Position numbers and translations under genes: made by a program. Under the pieces are notes generated by a model that saw nothing but the letters and a program-made list of their open reading frames with translations, was not told the DNA's origin and made no database searches. Of a DNA stretch of 64,000 nt, positions 18,101 through 26,119 are shown in pieces. Every line of letters starts with the position of its first letter. Within the stretch, counting starts at the first letter, position 1. The DNA is from JBBDIP01 sp964602455 (GTDB lineage: Bacteria > Bacillota > Sulfobacillia > Fermentithermobacillales > Fermentithermobacillaceae), in the NCBI GenBank assembly GCA_964602455.1, contig CAZRRG010000001.1, positions 1-64,000 on the forward strand. The letters run 5' to 3'.

Positions 18101-18891
18101 TCACGGTACACCCTTATGTCGTCGCTCACGGCCTCATCGTACCCGGCAGGCCCATAGGGCTTGCGGCAGATCTCAAGCGCCTGCTCCGCAAAGGAAAGGG
18201 CTCTCCCCAGTTCCCTGGCAGCCCGGGCGATGATGCTCTTCATCCAGGAGGTCTCCCACAGGCTCGCGCCTCCGGGCAGTTCCGCCTGCCGAACTGCGTC
18301 TTCAAGCCAGCCCTCCATGGACGCCTGGGTGCGGGCAAAGTCATGCAGGCGCAGCAACACGGCCTGCAGGCCTTCATCGGTTCCCCGTCCGCCGTAACGG
18401 TCAACCAGGGAGCGGAACGCGTCGCCGGGCTCGCCGGCGTCATCGTAGAGGGCCTCCATCATCTCCGAAAGAGCGTCCTGCCTCAGAAGCTCCGATTCGT
18501 TTTCATCGAGCACCCTGAAGCGCGGGTCAAGGCCAACCTTGTAGAAGTACCTCCGGATGACGGAAAGGCAGAACGAGTGGATGGTGGAAATCTGGGCCCT
18601 GTCCAGCACCAGCAGCTGCCGCTCTATGCGGGCGTCCTCCGGCGATTTCTGGGACGCCTCAAGCAGCGAAGCCCTGATACGCAGCTTCATCTCCGCGGCC
18701 GCCTTCTCGGTAAATGTCACGGCCAGCAGGCGCTCCAGGTCCAGCGGGTTCACCGGGTCCAGGAGTCTACGAGTGAGTCGCTCTACCAGAACCGCGGTCT
18801 TGCCGGCTCCGGCGGCCGCCGAAACCAGTATGTTGCAGCCATCAAGCGTGATCGCTCGCTCTTGCAGCGGAGTCCATCTTGTCTCAGCCAC
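15103..18891 (-). CDS. addA: ATP-dependent helicase/nuclease subunit A
   Basis: AddA of the AddAB double-strand-break resection complex, 1262 residues: UvrD-like superfamily 1 helicase plus RecB-family nuclease. Walker A is SAAAGAGKT (Lys31), motif II is IDEYQDTNPLQ, and a late helicase motif is SIHKAKGLEFPVVFV. The C-terminal nuclease core reads LALLDYKTDDL (Asp1193, Lys1195). The GTG start at 18891 was chosen because AGGGAGG lies 7 nt upstream and the first residues (ETRWTPLQERAI) match AddA N-termini. The open frame continues 118 codons upstream, but that stretch is inside addB and is not protein-like. It overlaps the addB stop by 8 nt, implying translational coupling. Confidence 0.95.
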   Translation of the reverse strand: MAETRWTPLQERAITLDGCNILVSAAAGAGKTAVLVERLTRRLLDPVNPLDLERLLAVTFTEKAAAEMKLRIRASLLEASQKSPEDARIERQLLVLDRAQISTIHSFCLSVIRRYFYKVGLDPRFRVLDENESELLRQDALSEMMEALYDDAGEPGDAFRSLVDRYGGRGTDEGLQAVLLRLHDFARTQASMEGWLEDAVRQAELPGGASLWETSWMKSIIARAARELGRALSFAEQALEICRKPYGPAGYDEAVSDDIRVYREVISLLTAPGVGPSTYEAAVEILRGFAHKRLGRVAKECDPAMKDQAKELRDTGKDLFKKVSGYAFTRPAEDLAREVRETAPFVRTLVSLVRDLDRRFTEKKLDRGGLDFSDLERYCLMALESDGGQVAQDIRRGFDAVLIDEYQDTNPLQERILSLVCSQDGPGNRFMVGDLKQSIYRFRLAEPRIFLEKFESFSRAEPGAEAAQVPQGCVGVRIDLTHNFRSRREVVDAVNFLFCDFMKRDVGEIDYRGDHELRLGASYPEPSGAEYRAELHLIERQDIKRDNVDREAPDGEAAGREVPGSDAAAAGAENGGPDSLEEFEALEKEALVVADRIAAMVDPANPLMLWDHRAGAYRPCSYKDIVILMRSTKDRANAVLEVLGRCDIPAYADTGAGYFQAREVEVAMALLQVIDNPRQDIPLAAVLRSPVAGLTPADLAAIRAAHKKGDFYDAVKAYASSPTGGVIASVLRRFFDSLDRWRTLARRRPLAEVLWTILRETGYEDYVGGLPGGAQRQANLRALCDRAREFDSYGRHGLFRFLRFIEKLQDRKGDLGTARALGEHEDVVRVMSIHKAKGLEFPVVFVIDMGKQFNLEDSRQDILYHRDLGIGVEYCDLEKRVKYPTGPHQAISIKIKDENLAEEMRVLYVALTRAKEKLVMVGSVRELEKRFHRWEQHDPASAITYLDWICPAVFGSQDACPVDARVWGTAGTDPVPPPRPRTPASESLLWRDVRELKAPANLNPEVFEQVKRRLEWRYPYGSMTRMFAKMSVGEIRKRLEDEEEDARRLWDSGSRGRLTGAERGIAVHALLSRMLLSEAASLEGIAREAERLLDSGLIQAPGLDERDIRSIADFFGTEAGKALVESPGRVLREVPFTLKLPATAFAGIVPEVGLGAYGEDGLTQNRFDDLDFVVVQGVIDVLVDEGETLALLDYKTDDLPESALGARFNSYLPQIALYALAAEKILKKPVRSASIAFLTHGRVMEAKWREYLAARSLAGVLS

Positions 18892-21800
18892 CGGCGGTCC
18901 CTCCCTTCCCGTCCTTGCGGAACTCCTCCCACAGGTTTTCGCGCGGGATGGGACGGATGATCCGGTAGCGGTTTCCCGGTATGAGCACGTCGAAGGTGCA
19001 CAGAGGACCGTATGGGCAGAACTGGCACGCCCTCTCCGGCCCTTTCCTGTAGGGCTCGATGTCGACTCGCCCGGAGAACACCCGGGACGCCATCTCTCCG
19101 ACCTTGCGCTCCACAAACCTGAGGAGGCAGGCGAAGTCCTCGCTGGTCGCGGCCGACGAGTTGGCGCCGAGCCCTCCGCCCGAGAGGAACTGGACGGGGA
19201 TGATGTCCGAGTAGCCTGCGCCACCGGCATCCATAAGGCGGGCAATCTCCTCGTCTTTCACGACCAGCCCGGACATGCGGAGGCGCTTTGCCATCATCTT
19301 GCCGGCGTCCTCGTCGGTTACGGGGCCCGCGGACGACATGATGGGGTCGATTATGGGATAGTACAGAGCGCCGGCAGGGGTAGCCGGGCCCGACAGTCCG
19401 ACCCCCAGCGCAGGTGGCAGCGCCGCCACGATCTCCTGCCACGACTGCGTCACTACCAAGAGGTAGACCAGGAGCTGGAGCGCCAGCCCGCTGTGGACGT
19501 CCACGAGATCAAGGCTCCTGGGGCTGGACTTGTAGTCGACCACTCGTACCAGGATCCCGCCGGGACCGGCCGCCGCGTCGATCCTATCGATCTGGCCGCG
19601 AAGCAACACTTCTTCCTTGCCCTGCAGCGGCACACGCAGCGGCTTCGGGCCTCCCCGGAAGCCGAACAACACTTCGGTAGCCACAGGGCGGAACTCCCCG
19701 CCCCGTATCTGGGTCAAGAGGGTGTCGGCGGCGCGGCGGAGCACTCTTCGCAATGCGCCGGAAATGTACCTGTAGCGGGCTGAACTGGCGAACAGCTCTC
19801 CCGAAAGCTCGGGTGTGAGCCGCTCTACGACCGCGTCTACGGTCTTCTGCGCCTCTTCGGGTGTGAGAGTCCCCCAGTCCCGGCCCGAACGGGCGATCTC
19901 GTCCACGTACCCCTTCAGAGCGGCGTGCATAAACACCCCGGCGTCAGCAGGTTCCAGGCGGAACATCTCCCGCTCCTTGAGCGCGAGACCGTCGCGGGCG
20001 AAGTGCTGGAAGGGACAGGCGGCAAAGGTCTCGAGCCTGGATACGCTTGTATGTAGAGTGTAGCCGTACAATGAGCGGACCAGGTTGTGATCAAGGGGCG
20101 CTACCGCGTTTGAGTAGGAAAGCGACGATAAGAGCCTCCTGGTCTGGGGCAACCGGTCAGGAGAGAGCAGGTACCGGTAGGCCTCGGTCCAGACATCCCC
20201 TGCCTGTCGGCCGTCCCGCAGCCGGGAAAGCCTCCGCAGCGTGACGCCTTTCACCCTCGCCGGAAGGACGAAGTCCAGGTCAGCATCCGGATCCTCGGGC
20301 GGATCGATGGACACCGTCTCCTCCTCCAGTCCAGGCAGTGCTTCTTTCACCATATTTACCACGTGGGACGGCGTCAGGGACTTGCCTTCCTGGTCGCCCA
20401 ACGGATAGGAGATGTAGAGCGCCTGGCTCGGGCGAGTCAGGGCGATGTATGTGAGGTACTGCTCGTGGAACTGGCGCTGTATGGAGGCCGGCTCTATCTC
20501 GACGCCGCTCCGCTGCAGGTACTCCCTCTCTTTGTCGTTGAAAATGCTGTCCTCGGTTTGGCGCTTCGGGAACACTCCGAGCTGAGCGCCGATGAGGAAA
20601 GTGACCTTGCACTCAGGCTGCCGCGACCGGTCGAAACTCCCTACCAGCACCTGGTCCAGGGACGGAGGGATGGCGCCCAGCCGGATGTCCTCCAATCCCG
20701 CCGCCAACAGCAGCGAGTAGGTCTTGAGGTCGGCGGACTGGTCTCGCAGGACCTCGCCAACCTGCTGGAGGACCTCCTCCACCTTGCGCATGATGCCCTC
20801 GTGATCGCCGGCCTCGGCGAGGTCTCCGGCCGCCTCGGCCAGCTTCCTCCACTCTTCGATCTTTGCCCGGACGTCCAGGTCAGCCAGTAAAGCCAAGACT
20901 GCCTCCGAGACCACGGACGCCGTGACCTCCCCCGTCCGTGAGCCCCGCAGAGTGGCGTAGAATCGCCCCAGCGCCTGGGTCGCCTTGCGCCGGATGCCGT
21001 CGGCCAGGAGCGCCATCTCGGCCTCCTCTGCCGCCTCATCTTCCCTTAGCAGGTACTTCCTCGCGTACCGCCACGGTTCCGGAGATAACCACCGCTCGCC
21101 CACGATGCCGTGAGAGAGGGCGTAGTTCTCGAGGATGTCCACTTCGGACCGCTCAACAGGCACAAGATCCGTCTTCAGGTACCGCATGACGGAGTCCAGG
21201 CTCCAGTTGGTCAAGACCACATCCAGCGCCGAACGGATGAGTTCGGACAGCGGGTGGTGAGAAAGAGACCTCTTGGAGTCGAGGAAGAAGGGTATTTTGT
21301 GGTCCTGGAAGACCAGAGGCAGCATGCCGGCATACTCCGAGAGGTCGCGGGCCTCCACCGTGATGTCGCGGTAGCGCATCCCTCGATCCCTGACCAGCTT
21401 CTGTATCTCCCTGGCCACAAACTCCAGCTCCGCAAGCGGGTTGGTGGCGGCGATGAGGCGGACACCGGGCTCCTCGATCTCAGACTGTTGGCCCCCACTG
21501 CGGACCTCCCTTGGCCCAGGGCCGCCGGGATCTCCTTTTGACGCCCCCCTGGCGCCCAGCCGGAACCGCCTTTCCAGCGCTCCCAACTGCGGCGAGGACC
21601 GGAACCGGGGCAGCACGTCATCACCGGTCAGAGGCAGGTAAATGGTGTCTTCAACTCTTGCTCCGACGCCGCTGGCGAGAATCCTTATCTTTTCGTATGC
21701 CTCCCGGGTCGGATGGAAAAGGCTTGCGGGGTTCACCGTCCGGCGTATTTCACGGGAGTCGGCGCACAAAGCCACGACGACCTGGGACGCGGTAGCCAGG

Positions 21801-22465
21801 ATGGCCTCCAGCACCCCGTACTCGGCAGGCGTGAAGCCTGAGAACCCGTCGATGTAGACCGTAGACCCTCTCAGGAAACCCGAGGTCTTGAGCCGCTCGG
21901 CGGCAAGCCCCAGGTAGTCGTCGGGGTCCGAGAACCGTCCCGCTAGGAACTCCTTGAACTGATCGAACACCAGGCAAAGGTCCTTGGCCTTGCCCTCAAG
22001 GTGGGGTACGCTCCCGTCGGGCGGCAGGGCCACGAGCGACGATGGCGACACACCGTAGGCAGCCATCTCAGAGAGGGTCCGGCCCAGCGTGGCGCGGAAG
22101 CCGGGATAGTTCACGAGAGGCGCGAACGCGGTCAGCTCGTTCCGGTGCTCCCACAAGATCGCCTGTATGGCCATGCTCTTCCCCACGGCCGTGATGAAGG
22201 GCAGCGATAGGTCGCCGGTCTCCTCCATCACCCGAAGGCAGAGTCGTCTAAAGCTAAGGACCTGCAAGTCCATGAACCCGTCGATCCGGGGATCTTGCAG
22301 GATCAGGCGTTCCATCTGAAAGGTGGACTGGTCAGGCGCAAGAAGGATAGTGCGTGGCCTTGACGTAGGCGACTCGCCTGACAACAGACCCTCAACTATC
22401 CTGTCGATTATGTATCTGGTCTTTCCCGACCCGGCACGGCCGATTATGAACCNNNNNNNNNNCAT
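18884..22465 (-). CDS. addB: ATP-dependent helicase/deoxyribonuclease subunit B (5' end across an assembly gap)
   Basis: AddB, partner of AddA, about 1190 residues. It has an N-terminal Walker A (FIIGRAGSGKTRYI) and an inactive-helicase body. The C-terminal RecB-like nuclease has VDYKSSP and an iron-sulfur staple: one Cys in TFAACPF and three in CQFCPYGPLC, matching the AddB 4Fe-4S pattern. Ten N's (22453-22462) replace the first codons. The listed ATG at 22465 is on the far side of the gap and gives a plausible M-x4-FIIGRAG start, but the true start and exact length are unknown. It is upstream of and coupled to addA. Confidence 0.93.
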   Translation of the reverse strand: MXXXXFIIGRAGSGKTRYIIDRIVEGLLSGESPTSRPRTILLAPDQSTFQMERLILQDPRIDGFMDLQVLSFRRLCLRVMEETGDLSLPFITAVGKSMAIQAILWEHRNELTAFAPLVNYPGFRATLGRTLSEMAAYGVSPSSLVALPPDGSVPHLEGKAKDLCLVFDQFKEFLAGRFSDPDDYLGLAAERLKTSGFLRGSTVYIDGFSGFTPAEYGVLEAILATASQVVVALCADSREIRRTVNPASLFHPTREAYEKIRILASGVGARVEDTIYLPLTGDDVLPRFRSSPQLGALERRFRLGARGASKGDPGGPGPREVRSGGQQSEIEEPGVRLIAATNPLAELEFVAREIQKLVRDRGMRYRDITVEARDLSEYAGMLPLVFQDHKIPFFLDSKRSLSHHPLSELIRSALDVVLTNWSLDSVMRYLKTDLVPVERSEVDILENYALSHGIVGERWLSPEPWRYARKYLLREDEAAEEAEMALLADGIRRKATQALGRFYATLRGSRTGEVTASVVSEAVLALLADLDVRAKIEEWRKLAEAAGDLAEAGDHEGIMRKVEEVLQQVGEVLRDQSADLKTYSLLLAAGLEDIRLGAIPPSLDQVLVGSFDRSRQPECKVTFLIGAQLGVFPKRQTEDSIFNDKEREYLQRSGVEIEPASIQRQFHEQYLTYIALTRPSQALYISYPLGDQEGKSLTPSHVVNMVKEALPGLEEETVSIDPPEDPDADLDFVLPARVKGVTLRRLSRLRDGRQAGDVWTEAYRYLLSPDRLPQTRRLLSSLSYSNAVAPLDHNLVRSLYGYTLHTSVSRLETFAACPFQHFARDGLALKEREMFRLEPADAGVFMHAALKGYVDEIARSGRDWGTLTPEEAQKTVDAVVERLTPELSGELFASSARYRYISGALRRVLRRAADTLLTQIRGGEFRPVATEVLFGFRGGPKPLRVPLQGKEEVLLRGQIDRIDAAAGPGGILVRVVDYKSSPRSLDLVDVHSGLALQLLVYLLVVTQSWQEIVAALPPALGVGLSGPATPAGALYYPIIDPIMSSAGPVTDEDAGKMMAKRLRMSGLVVKDEEIARLMDAGGAGYSDIIPVQFLSGGGLGANSSAATSEDFACLLRFVERKVGEMASRVFSGRVDIEPYRKGPERACQFCPYGPLCTFDVLIPGNRYRIIRPIPRENLWEEFRKDGKGGTAGG
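22453..22462. other. 10-N assembly gap in the 5' end of addB
   Basis: Ten N's interrupt the sequence at the addB start codon region. The flanks show no shared duplication, unlike the two 100-N gaps, so this is a different kind of join and any number of bases may be missing. Confidence 0.95.
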
Positions 22466-22505
22466 AGCAGTGGTTCTTCGGGGCTCCGAGGCAATCCTGC
22501 CCGGA

Positions 22506-23879
22506 CTAGGAGAGGATCGCGGCCGCCTTAGCCAGCTGGGCCTCGACTGAGCCGGGCCCGGTGCCCATCAAATGGTCGCGAAGCGACACCGAGTGATGAG
22601 GGTCGAATATGGCTGCGCAGACTTCGGGCGTGAGCAGCGGCGAGAACTGTGCCAGTTCCTGCGCGGTCAGGTCCTTGGGCGACTTTCCTGCATCCATGCA
22701 GCGCCTCACCACGCCGCCCACGACCTTGTGGGCGTCTCGGAACGGCATGCCGTTCCTTGCCAGGAAGTCAGCAAGGTCCGTGGCCATGAGGGGCCAGTCC
22801 CGGGCGGCATCCTCCAGTTTCTGAGGGTTCCAAGTGAGCCCCTCCACTACCTGGGTAGCCATGTCCAGGCAAGCCAGGGTGACGTCAAAGCACTCGAAGA
22901 CGGCTTCCTTGTCCTCCTGGAGGTCCTTGCAGTAGGTCAAAGGTAGGCCTTTCACTGTGGTGAGTAGGCCGATGAGGTTGCCGAACACCCTCCCTGCCTT
23001 GCCGCGGATGAGTTCGGCCGAGTCAGCGTTCTTCTTCTGCGGCATGATGCTGGACCCCGTCGTGACGGCATCCGCGAGGACCGCAAAGCCGAACTCCGGC
23101 GTGGTCCACAGGACCACTTCCTCGGCGAACCTGGACAGGTGCGCCATCGCTGTGGAGCAAGCAAAGCAGAGCTCCAGTAGGTGATCCCTGTCCGAAACGG
23201 CATCCATGCTGTTGTCATAGGTTCCGCTGAGCCCGAGCTCCCGGGCAGTGGAGATCGGGTCCAGCGGAAAAGTGCTGCCGGCCAGCGCGGCTGAGCCGAG
23301 AGGACTCACCGCCGCCTTCGCTGCCAGCGCTTCAAACCTTTCGTGGTCTCTCTGCAGCATAAAGAAGTACGCGAGAAGGTGATGGGCAAGCAGTACCGGT
23401 TGCGCCCGCTGCAGGTGGGTGTACCCCGGCATGACCAGCGTCTTGTTGGCGCCGGCCTGGTCGAAGAACGCCTTCTGCAGCCTTCTCACGGCTTCGCCCA
23501 GATTCTTCGCGGCGTCGACGCACCAAAGGTGCATATCGAGCGCCGACTGGTCATTTCGGGAGCGGCCGGTGTGGACCTTTCCGGCGAGGTCTCCTACGAT
23601 CCCTCTGAGCGCGGTCTCCACAGCGGTGTGGATGTCCTCCAGCGCGATGTCCTGGGGGATCTCGCCTCTGGAGAAGTCCTCCTCCACCTTCGCAAGTCCC
23701 GATAGCAGAGTCTTCGCCTCGTCCTGGGTGAGGATGCCTTGCGCGAGGAGCATCTTCACGTGAGCCTTGCTTCCGGCTATGTCGTAAGGCCATAGCCTCT
23801 GGTCGTAGCTCAAGGACTCCTGAAACCTCAGCATCATCTCCGAAGGAGACCCCGAAAACCGCCCGCCCCACTGACGCAT
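22506..23879 (-). CDS. argH: argininosuccinate lyase
   Basis: Last step of arginine synthesis: argininosuccinate to arginine plus fumarate; a fumarase/aspartase superfamily enzyme. The signature GSSIMPQKKN with the mobile-loop serine is present (about residues 275-285), as are TGRSRNDQ and TVKGLPLTYCKDLQED. The start was set at the ATG at 23879 (MRQWGGRFSG), giving 457 residues as expected, with AAGGTGG upstream. The open frame extends 20 codons further into argG but that stretch is not homologous-looking. It lies one base after the argG stop, so the two form an operon. Confidence 0.96.
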   Translation of the reverse strand: MRQWGGRFSGSPSEMMLRFQESLSYDQRLWPYDIAGSKAHVKMLLAQGILTQDEAKTLLSGLAKVEEDFSRGEIPQDIALEDIHTAVETALRGIVGDLAGKVHTGRSRNDQSALDMHLWCVDAAKNLGEAVRRLQKAFFDQAGANKTLVMPGYTHLQRAQPVLLAHHLLAYFFMLQRDHERFEALAAKAAVSPLGSAALAGSTFPLDPISTARELGLSGTYDNSMDAVSDRDHLLELCFACSTAMAHLSRFAEEVVLWTTPEFGFAVLADAVTTGSSIMPQKKNADSAELIRGKAGRVFGNLIGLLTTVKGLPLTYCKDLQEDKEAVFECFDVTLACLDMATQVVEGLTWNPQKLEDAARDWPLMATDLADFLARNGMPFRDAHKVVGGVVRRCMDAGKSPKDLTAQELAQFSPLLTPEVCAAIFDPHHSVSLRDHLMGTGPGSVEAQLAKAAAILS

Positions 23880-23880
23880 G

Positions 23881-25074
23881 TTACTTGCCCACCTTGTTGC
23901 CCCTGCTCCAGACCCTTGTCGGAAGGCCGTAGAGGTCAATGAACCCGGCCGCCGATGAGTGAGAGAACAGGTCGCCTTGTTCGTAGGTCGCGAGCGACAT
24001 ATCGTACATGGAGTACGGGGACTTCAGCCCCACTACCGTCGCGTTCCCCTTGTACAGCTTTACCCTTGTGGTGCCCGTGATCCTCTCCTGGGTCGACTCG
24101 ATGAAGGCGTCCAGCGCTTCCTTCAAAGGCGAGTACCAGAGGCCTGTGTAGACCACCTCGGCCCACTTTGCGTCGATTCCGGCCTTGAAGCTGGAGAGCT
24201 CCCTCGGCAGGATCAGGTCCTCCAGAGCCTTGTGGCCCTTGAGGATTACGGTAGCGCCCGGGCACTCGTAGACTTCCCGCGACTTGATGCCGACCAGACG
24301 GTTCTCAATATGATCGATCCGTCCGACTCCGTGTTGTCCGGCGATATCATTCAGGGACTCGATGAGGTCCGCGAGCTTCTGCGACTTGCCGTTGACCGAT
24401 ACAGGCTTCCCCTTCTCCCATTCAATCTCCAGGTACTCAGGCTTGTCGGGAGCATCCTCGGGAGCAGTGGTCCAGCGGTAGGCGTCCTTTGGCGGCTCTG
24501 TCCAGGGGTCCTCCAGAGGCCCGCTCTCGATGCTGATGCCCCACAGGTTTTCGTCTATGCTGTACGCCGCGCCCTTCTTGAGCGGTACGTCGATCCCGTG
24601 AGCATGGGCGTAGTCGATCTCATCGCTCCTGGTCATCCCCCAATCCCTCATAGGGGCGAGGGTCTTGAGATGAGGCGCCAGCGCGGCCGTCCCGACGTCG
24701 AACCGGACCTGGTCGTTGCCCTTTCCGGTGCATCCATGGGCTACGGCGTCGGCGCCTTCCTTGGCGGCAACCTCCACCAGCTTCTTCACGATGAGGGGAC
24801 GGGAAAGGGCCGATACCAGCGGGTACACGCCCTCATACATCCCATTGGCCTTGATGCACGGCAGCACGTACTCGTCCGCGAACTCCTCTCGCAGGTCAAG
24901 CGTGTATGCCGCTACAGCGCCGACCTTGAGAGCCCTCTCGCGGATGACGTCGAGGTCCTTACCTTCGCCCACGTCGGCAGTAAGGGCCACGAGTTCCGCG
25001 TTGTGCTTTTCCTGGAGGTACTTGAGGAGGACCGAGGTGTCGAGACCACCGGAGTAAGCCAGCACGATCTTCAT
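23881..25074 (-). CDS. argG: argininosuccinate synthase
   Basis: Joins citrulline and aspartate with ATP to make argininosuccinate. The start was set at the ATG at 25074, because the product then begins MKIVLAYSGGLDTS, the N-type ATP pyrophosphatase P-loop that opens this family; 397 residues is normal. The 24 extra upstream codons in frame are probably leader. Other family blocks are GCTGKGNDQVRF and GRIDHIENRLVGIKSREVYE. It is first gene of the argGH operon, preceded by a candidate sigma-A promoter and two dyads. Confidence 0.96.
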   Translation of the reverse strand: MKIVLAYSGGLDTSVLLKYLQEKHNAELVALTADVGEGKDLDVIRERALKVGAVAAYTLDLREEFADEYVLPCIKANGMYEGVYPLVSALSRPLIVKKLVEVAAKEGADAVAHGCTGKGNDQVRFDVGTAALAPHLKTLAPMRDWGMTRSDEIDYAHAHGIDVPLKKGAAYSIDENLWGISIESGPLEDPWTEPPKDAYRWTTAPEDAPDKPEYLEIEWEKGKPVSVNGKSQKLADLIESLNDIAGQHGVGRIDHIENRLVGIKSREVYECPGATVILKGHKALEDLILPRELSSFKAGIDAKWAEVVYTGLWYSPLKEALDAFIESTQERITGTTRVKLYKGNATVVGLKSPYSMYDMSLATYEQGDLFSHSSAAGFIDLYGLPTRVWSRGNKVGK

Positions 25075-25171
25075 TTTGTAGCGCTTCCCTTCAAATGAAA
25101 TCGGACGTTCCAACGAAACCGGATGCTTAGGCGAAGCCAGATTCACATCTGATTGCTGTATGGATACTCAT

Positions 25172-25205
25172 TTGCGCCGCAACAGACTTGTCTGTTTGGG
25201 CGCAA
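25172..25205 (-). promoter_or_regulatory. 34-bp dyad in the argG leader
   Basis: Two nested 7-bp inverted repeats share one axis: TTGCGCC (25172-25178) with GGCGCAA (25199-25205), and AACAGAC (25181-25187) with GTCTGTT (25190-25196). Only the centre TT and one 2-nt interruption per arm are unpaired. It would lie roughly +17 to +50 of the transcript from the promoter at 25229-25256. It could be an operator or an RNA hairpin. Confidence 0.6.
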
Positions 25206-25219
25206 AACTTACAAAGTGT

Positions 25220-25256
25220 TATTACATGATTGTAATACTTATGCATGTGATTGCAA
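25220..25256 (-). promoter_or_regulatory. argGH promoter with overlapping 18-bp dyad (ArgR-type operator?)
   Basis: On the minus strand, TTGCAA (25251-25256) and TACAAT (25229-25234) are separated by 16 bp, a good sigma-A promoter about 155 nt before the argG ATG. An inverted repeat TATTAC-N6-GTAATA (25220-25237) covers the -10 box. Its 18-bp size and AT-richness fit an ARG box, but the half-sites are not the classical TGAAT form. Confidence 0.6.
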
Positions 25257-25319
25257 GAGGTATTTGCGAGTAGGCTCCGCCGTTCGAGGCGGACAAATCA
25301 GCGGTTGTCCGGTAGTATG

Positions 25320-26078
25320 CTACTCTGCCAGTCTCAGCATCGCCGCGAGGCCGATCTCGATGAGGCGATCCTCCCCGGCCAGGAAAGCAGGGTCCTTGCC
25401 GTGATGGGCGATGTCCATCTGTCCCGACTTCACACCTATGTTCTTGGTCCCGGGGCTGTTGTCCAGGACAAACGCCGCTCCGCACCGGAAACCCCTGCAT
25501 GCGCCGACGATGAACTCGGTGTCAGCCTCCATCTCAATGCAGAGGGCCCTGCCGCGCTTGAGGATTGCCATCATCTCGGCGGAAGTAGGGCTGTAGAAGG
25601 CGTCCGTGGACGCGACGATGCCCGTCAGGGTCTTCCCGCCGACCTCGCGGGCGGCCTCTACCAGCGCGGAAGTGACGGCGAAGTCCGCCACCGCGGGAAA
25701 CGGTTTGGGCAGGTACTCGTCGCCTGTCCCTCCACCCCGGTAGGAACCCGTGGCGATCACGATGTCGCCGACGGCGGTCCGCTCGTCCAATCCTCCGGCG
25801 GAACCCAGACGGATAAACGTGTGGACGCCCATGTTGCCGAGTTCCTCCATGGCGATCGCCACCTGCGGTCCGCCCATACCGGTAGAACAGACGGTCATCC
25901 GCCAGCCCTTGTAGGTGCCTGTGTAGACGAAGTAACCCCTGGTGTCGCTGACGAGCCTGGCGCCATCCAGCCTCGCCGCAATCTTCTTGCCCCTTATGTG
26001 GTCGCCCGGGATGAAGCAAAACGGGGCGATATCTTTCTCAAGGGCTTTGATGTGGTGCTGGGTGAACTTGTCCTCCAC
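25320..26078 (-). CDS. nucleoside phosphorylase (NP-I/uridine phosphorylase-like)
   Basis: Phosphorolysis of a purine or uridine nucleoside to base plus (deoxy)ribose-1-phosphate, 252 residues, NP-I fold. Supporting motifs are IPGDHIRGKKIA (phosphate-binding GD), CSTGMGGPQVAIAMEEL, IRLGSAGGLDE and the ribose-binding EMEADTEF; the last normally reads EMEsa/EMEaa, so ADTEF is a variant. Substrate choice between purine and uridine cannot be settled. It sits downstream of deoB in the same direction, matching a nucleoside salvage/catabolic unit that converts the released ribose-1-phosphate. Confidence 0.85.
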   Translation of the reverse strand: MEDKFTQHHIKALEKDIAPFCFIPGDHIRGKKIAARLDGARLVSDTRGYFVYTGTYKGWRMTVCSTGMGGPQVAIAMEELGNMGVHTFIRLGSAGGLDERTAVGDIVIATGSYRGGGTGDEYLPKPFPAVADFAVTSALVEAAREVGGKTLTGIVASTDAFYSPTSAEMMAILKRGRALCIEMEADTEFIVGACRGFRCGAAFVLDNSPGTKNIGVKSGQMDIAHHGKDPAFLAGEDRLIEIGLAAMLRLAE

Positions 26079-26119
26079 TTGAACGACCTCCCGGGGAGCG
26101 TTCTCCTGACTCTCAGTCC

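Noticed and set aside
18892..19245. 118-codon upstream extension of addA in frame
   Set aside because: It lies wholly inside addB on the same strand in another frame, is Ser/Arg/Pro-rich and not protein-like, and the GTG at 18891 has a strong ribosome site and the correct AddA N-terminus.
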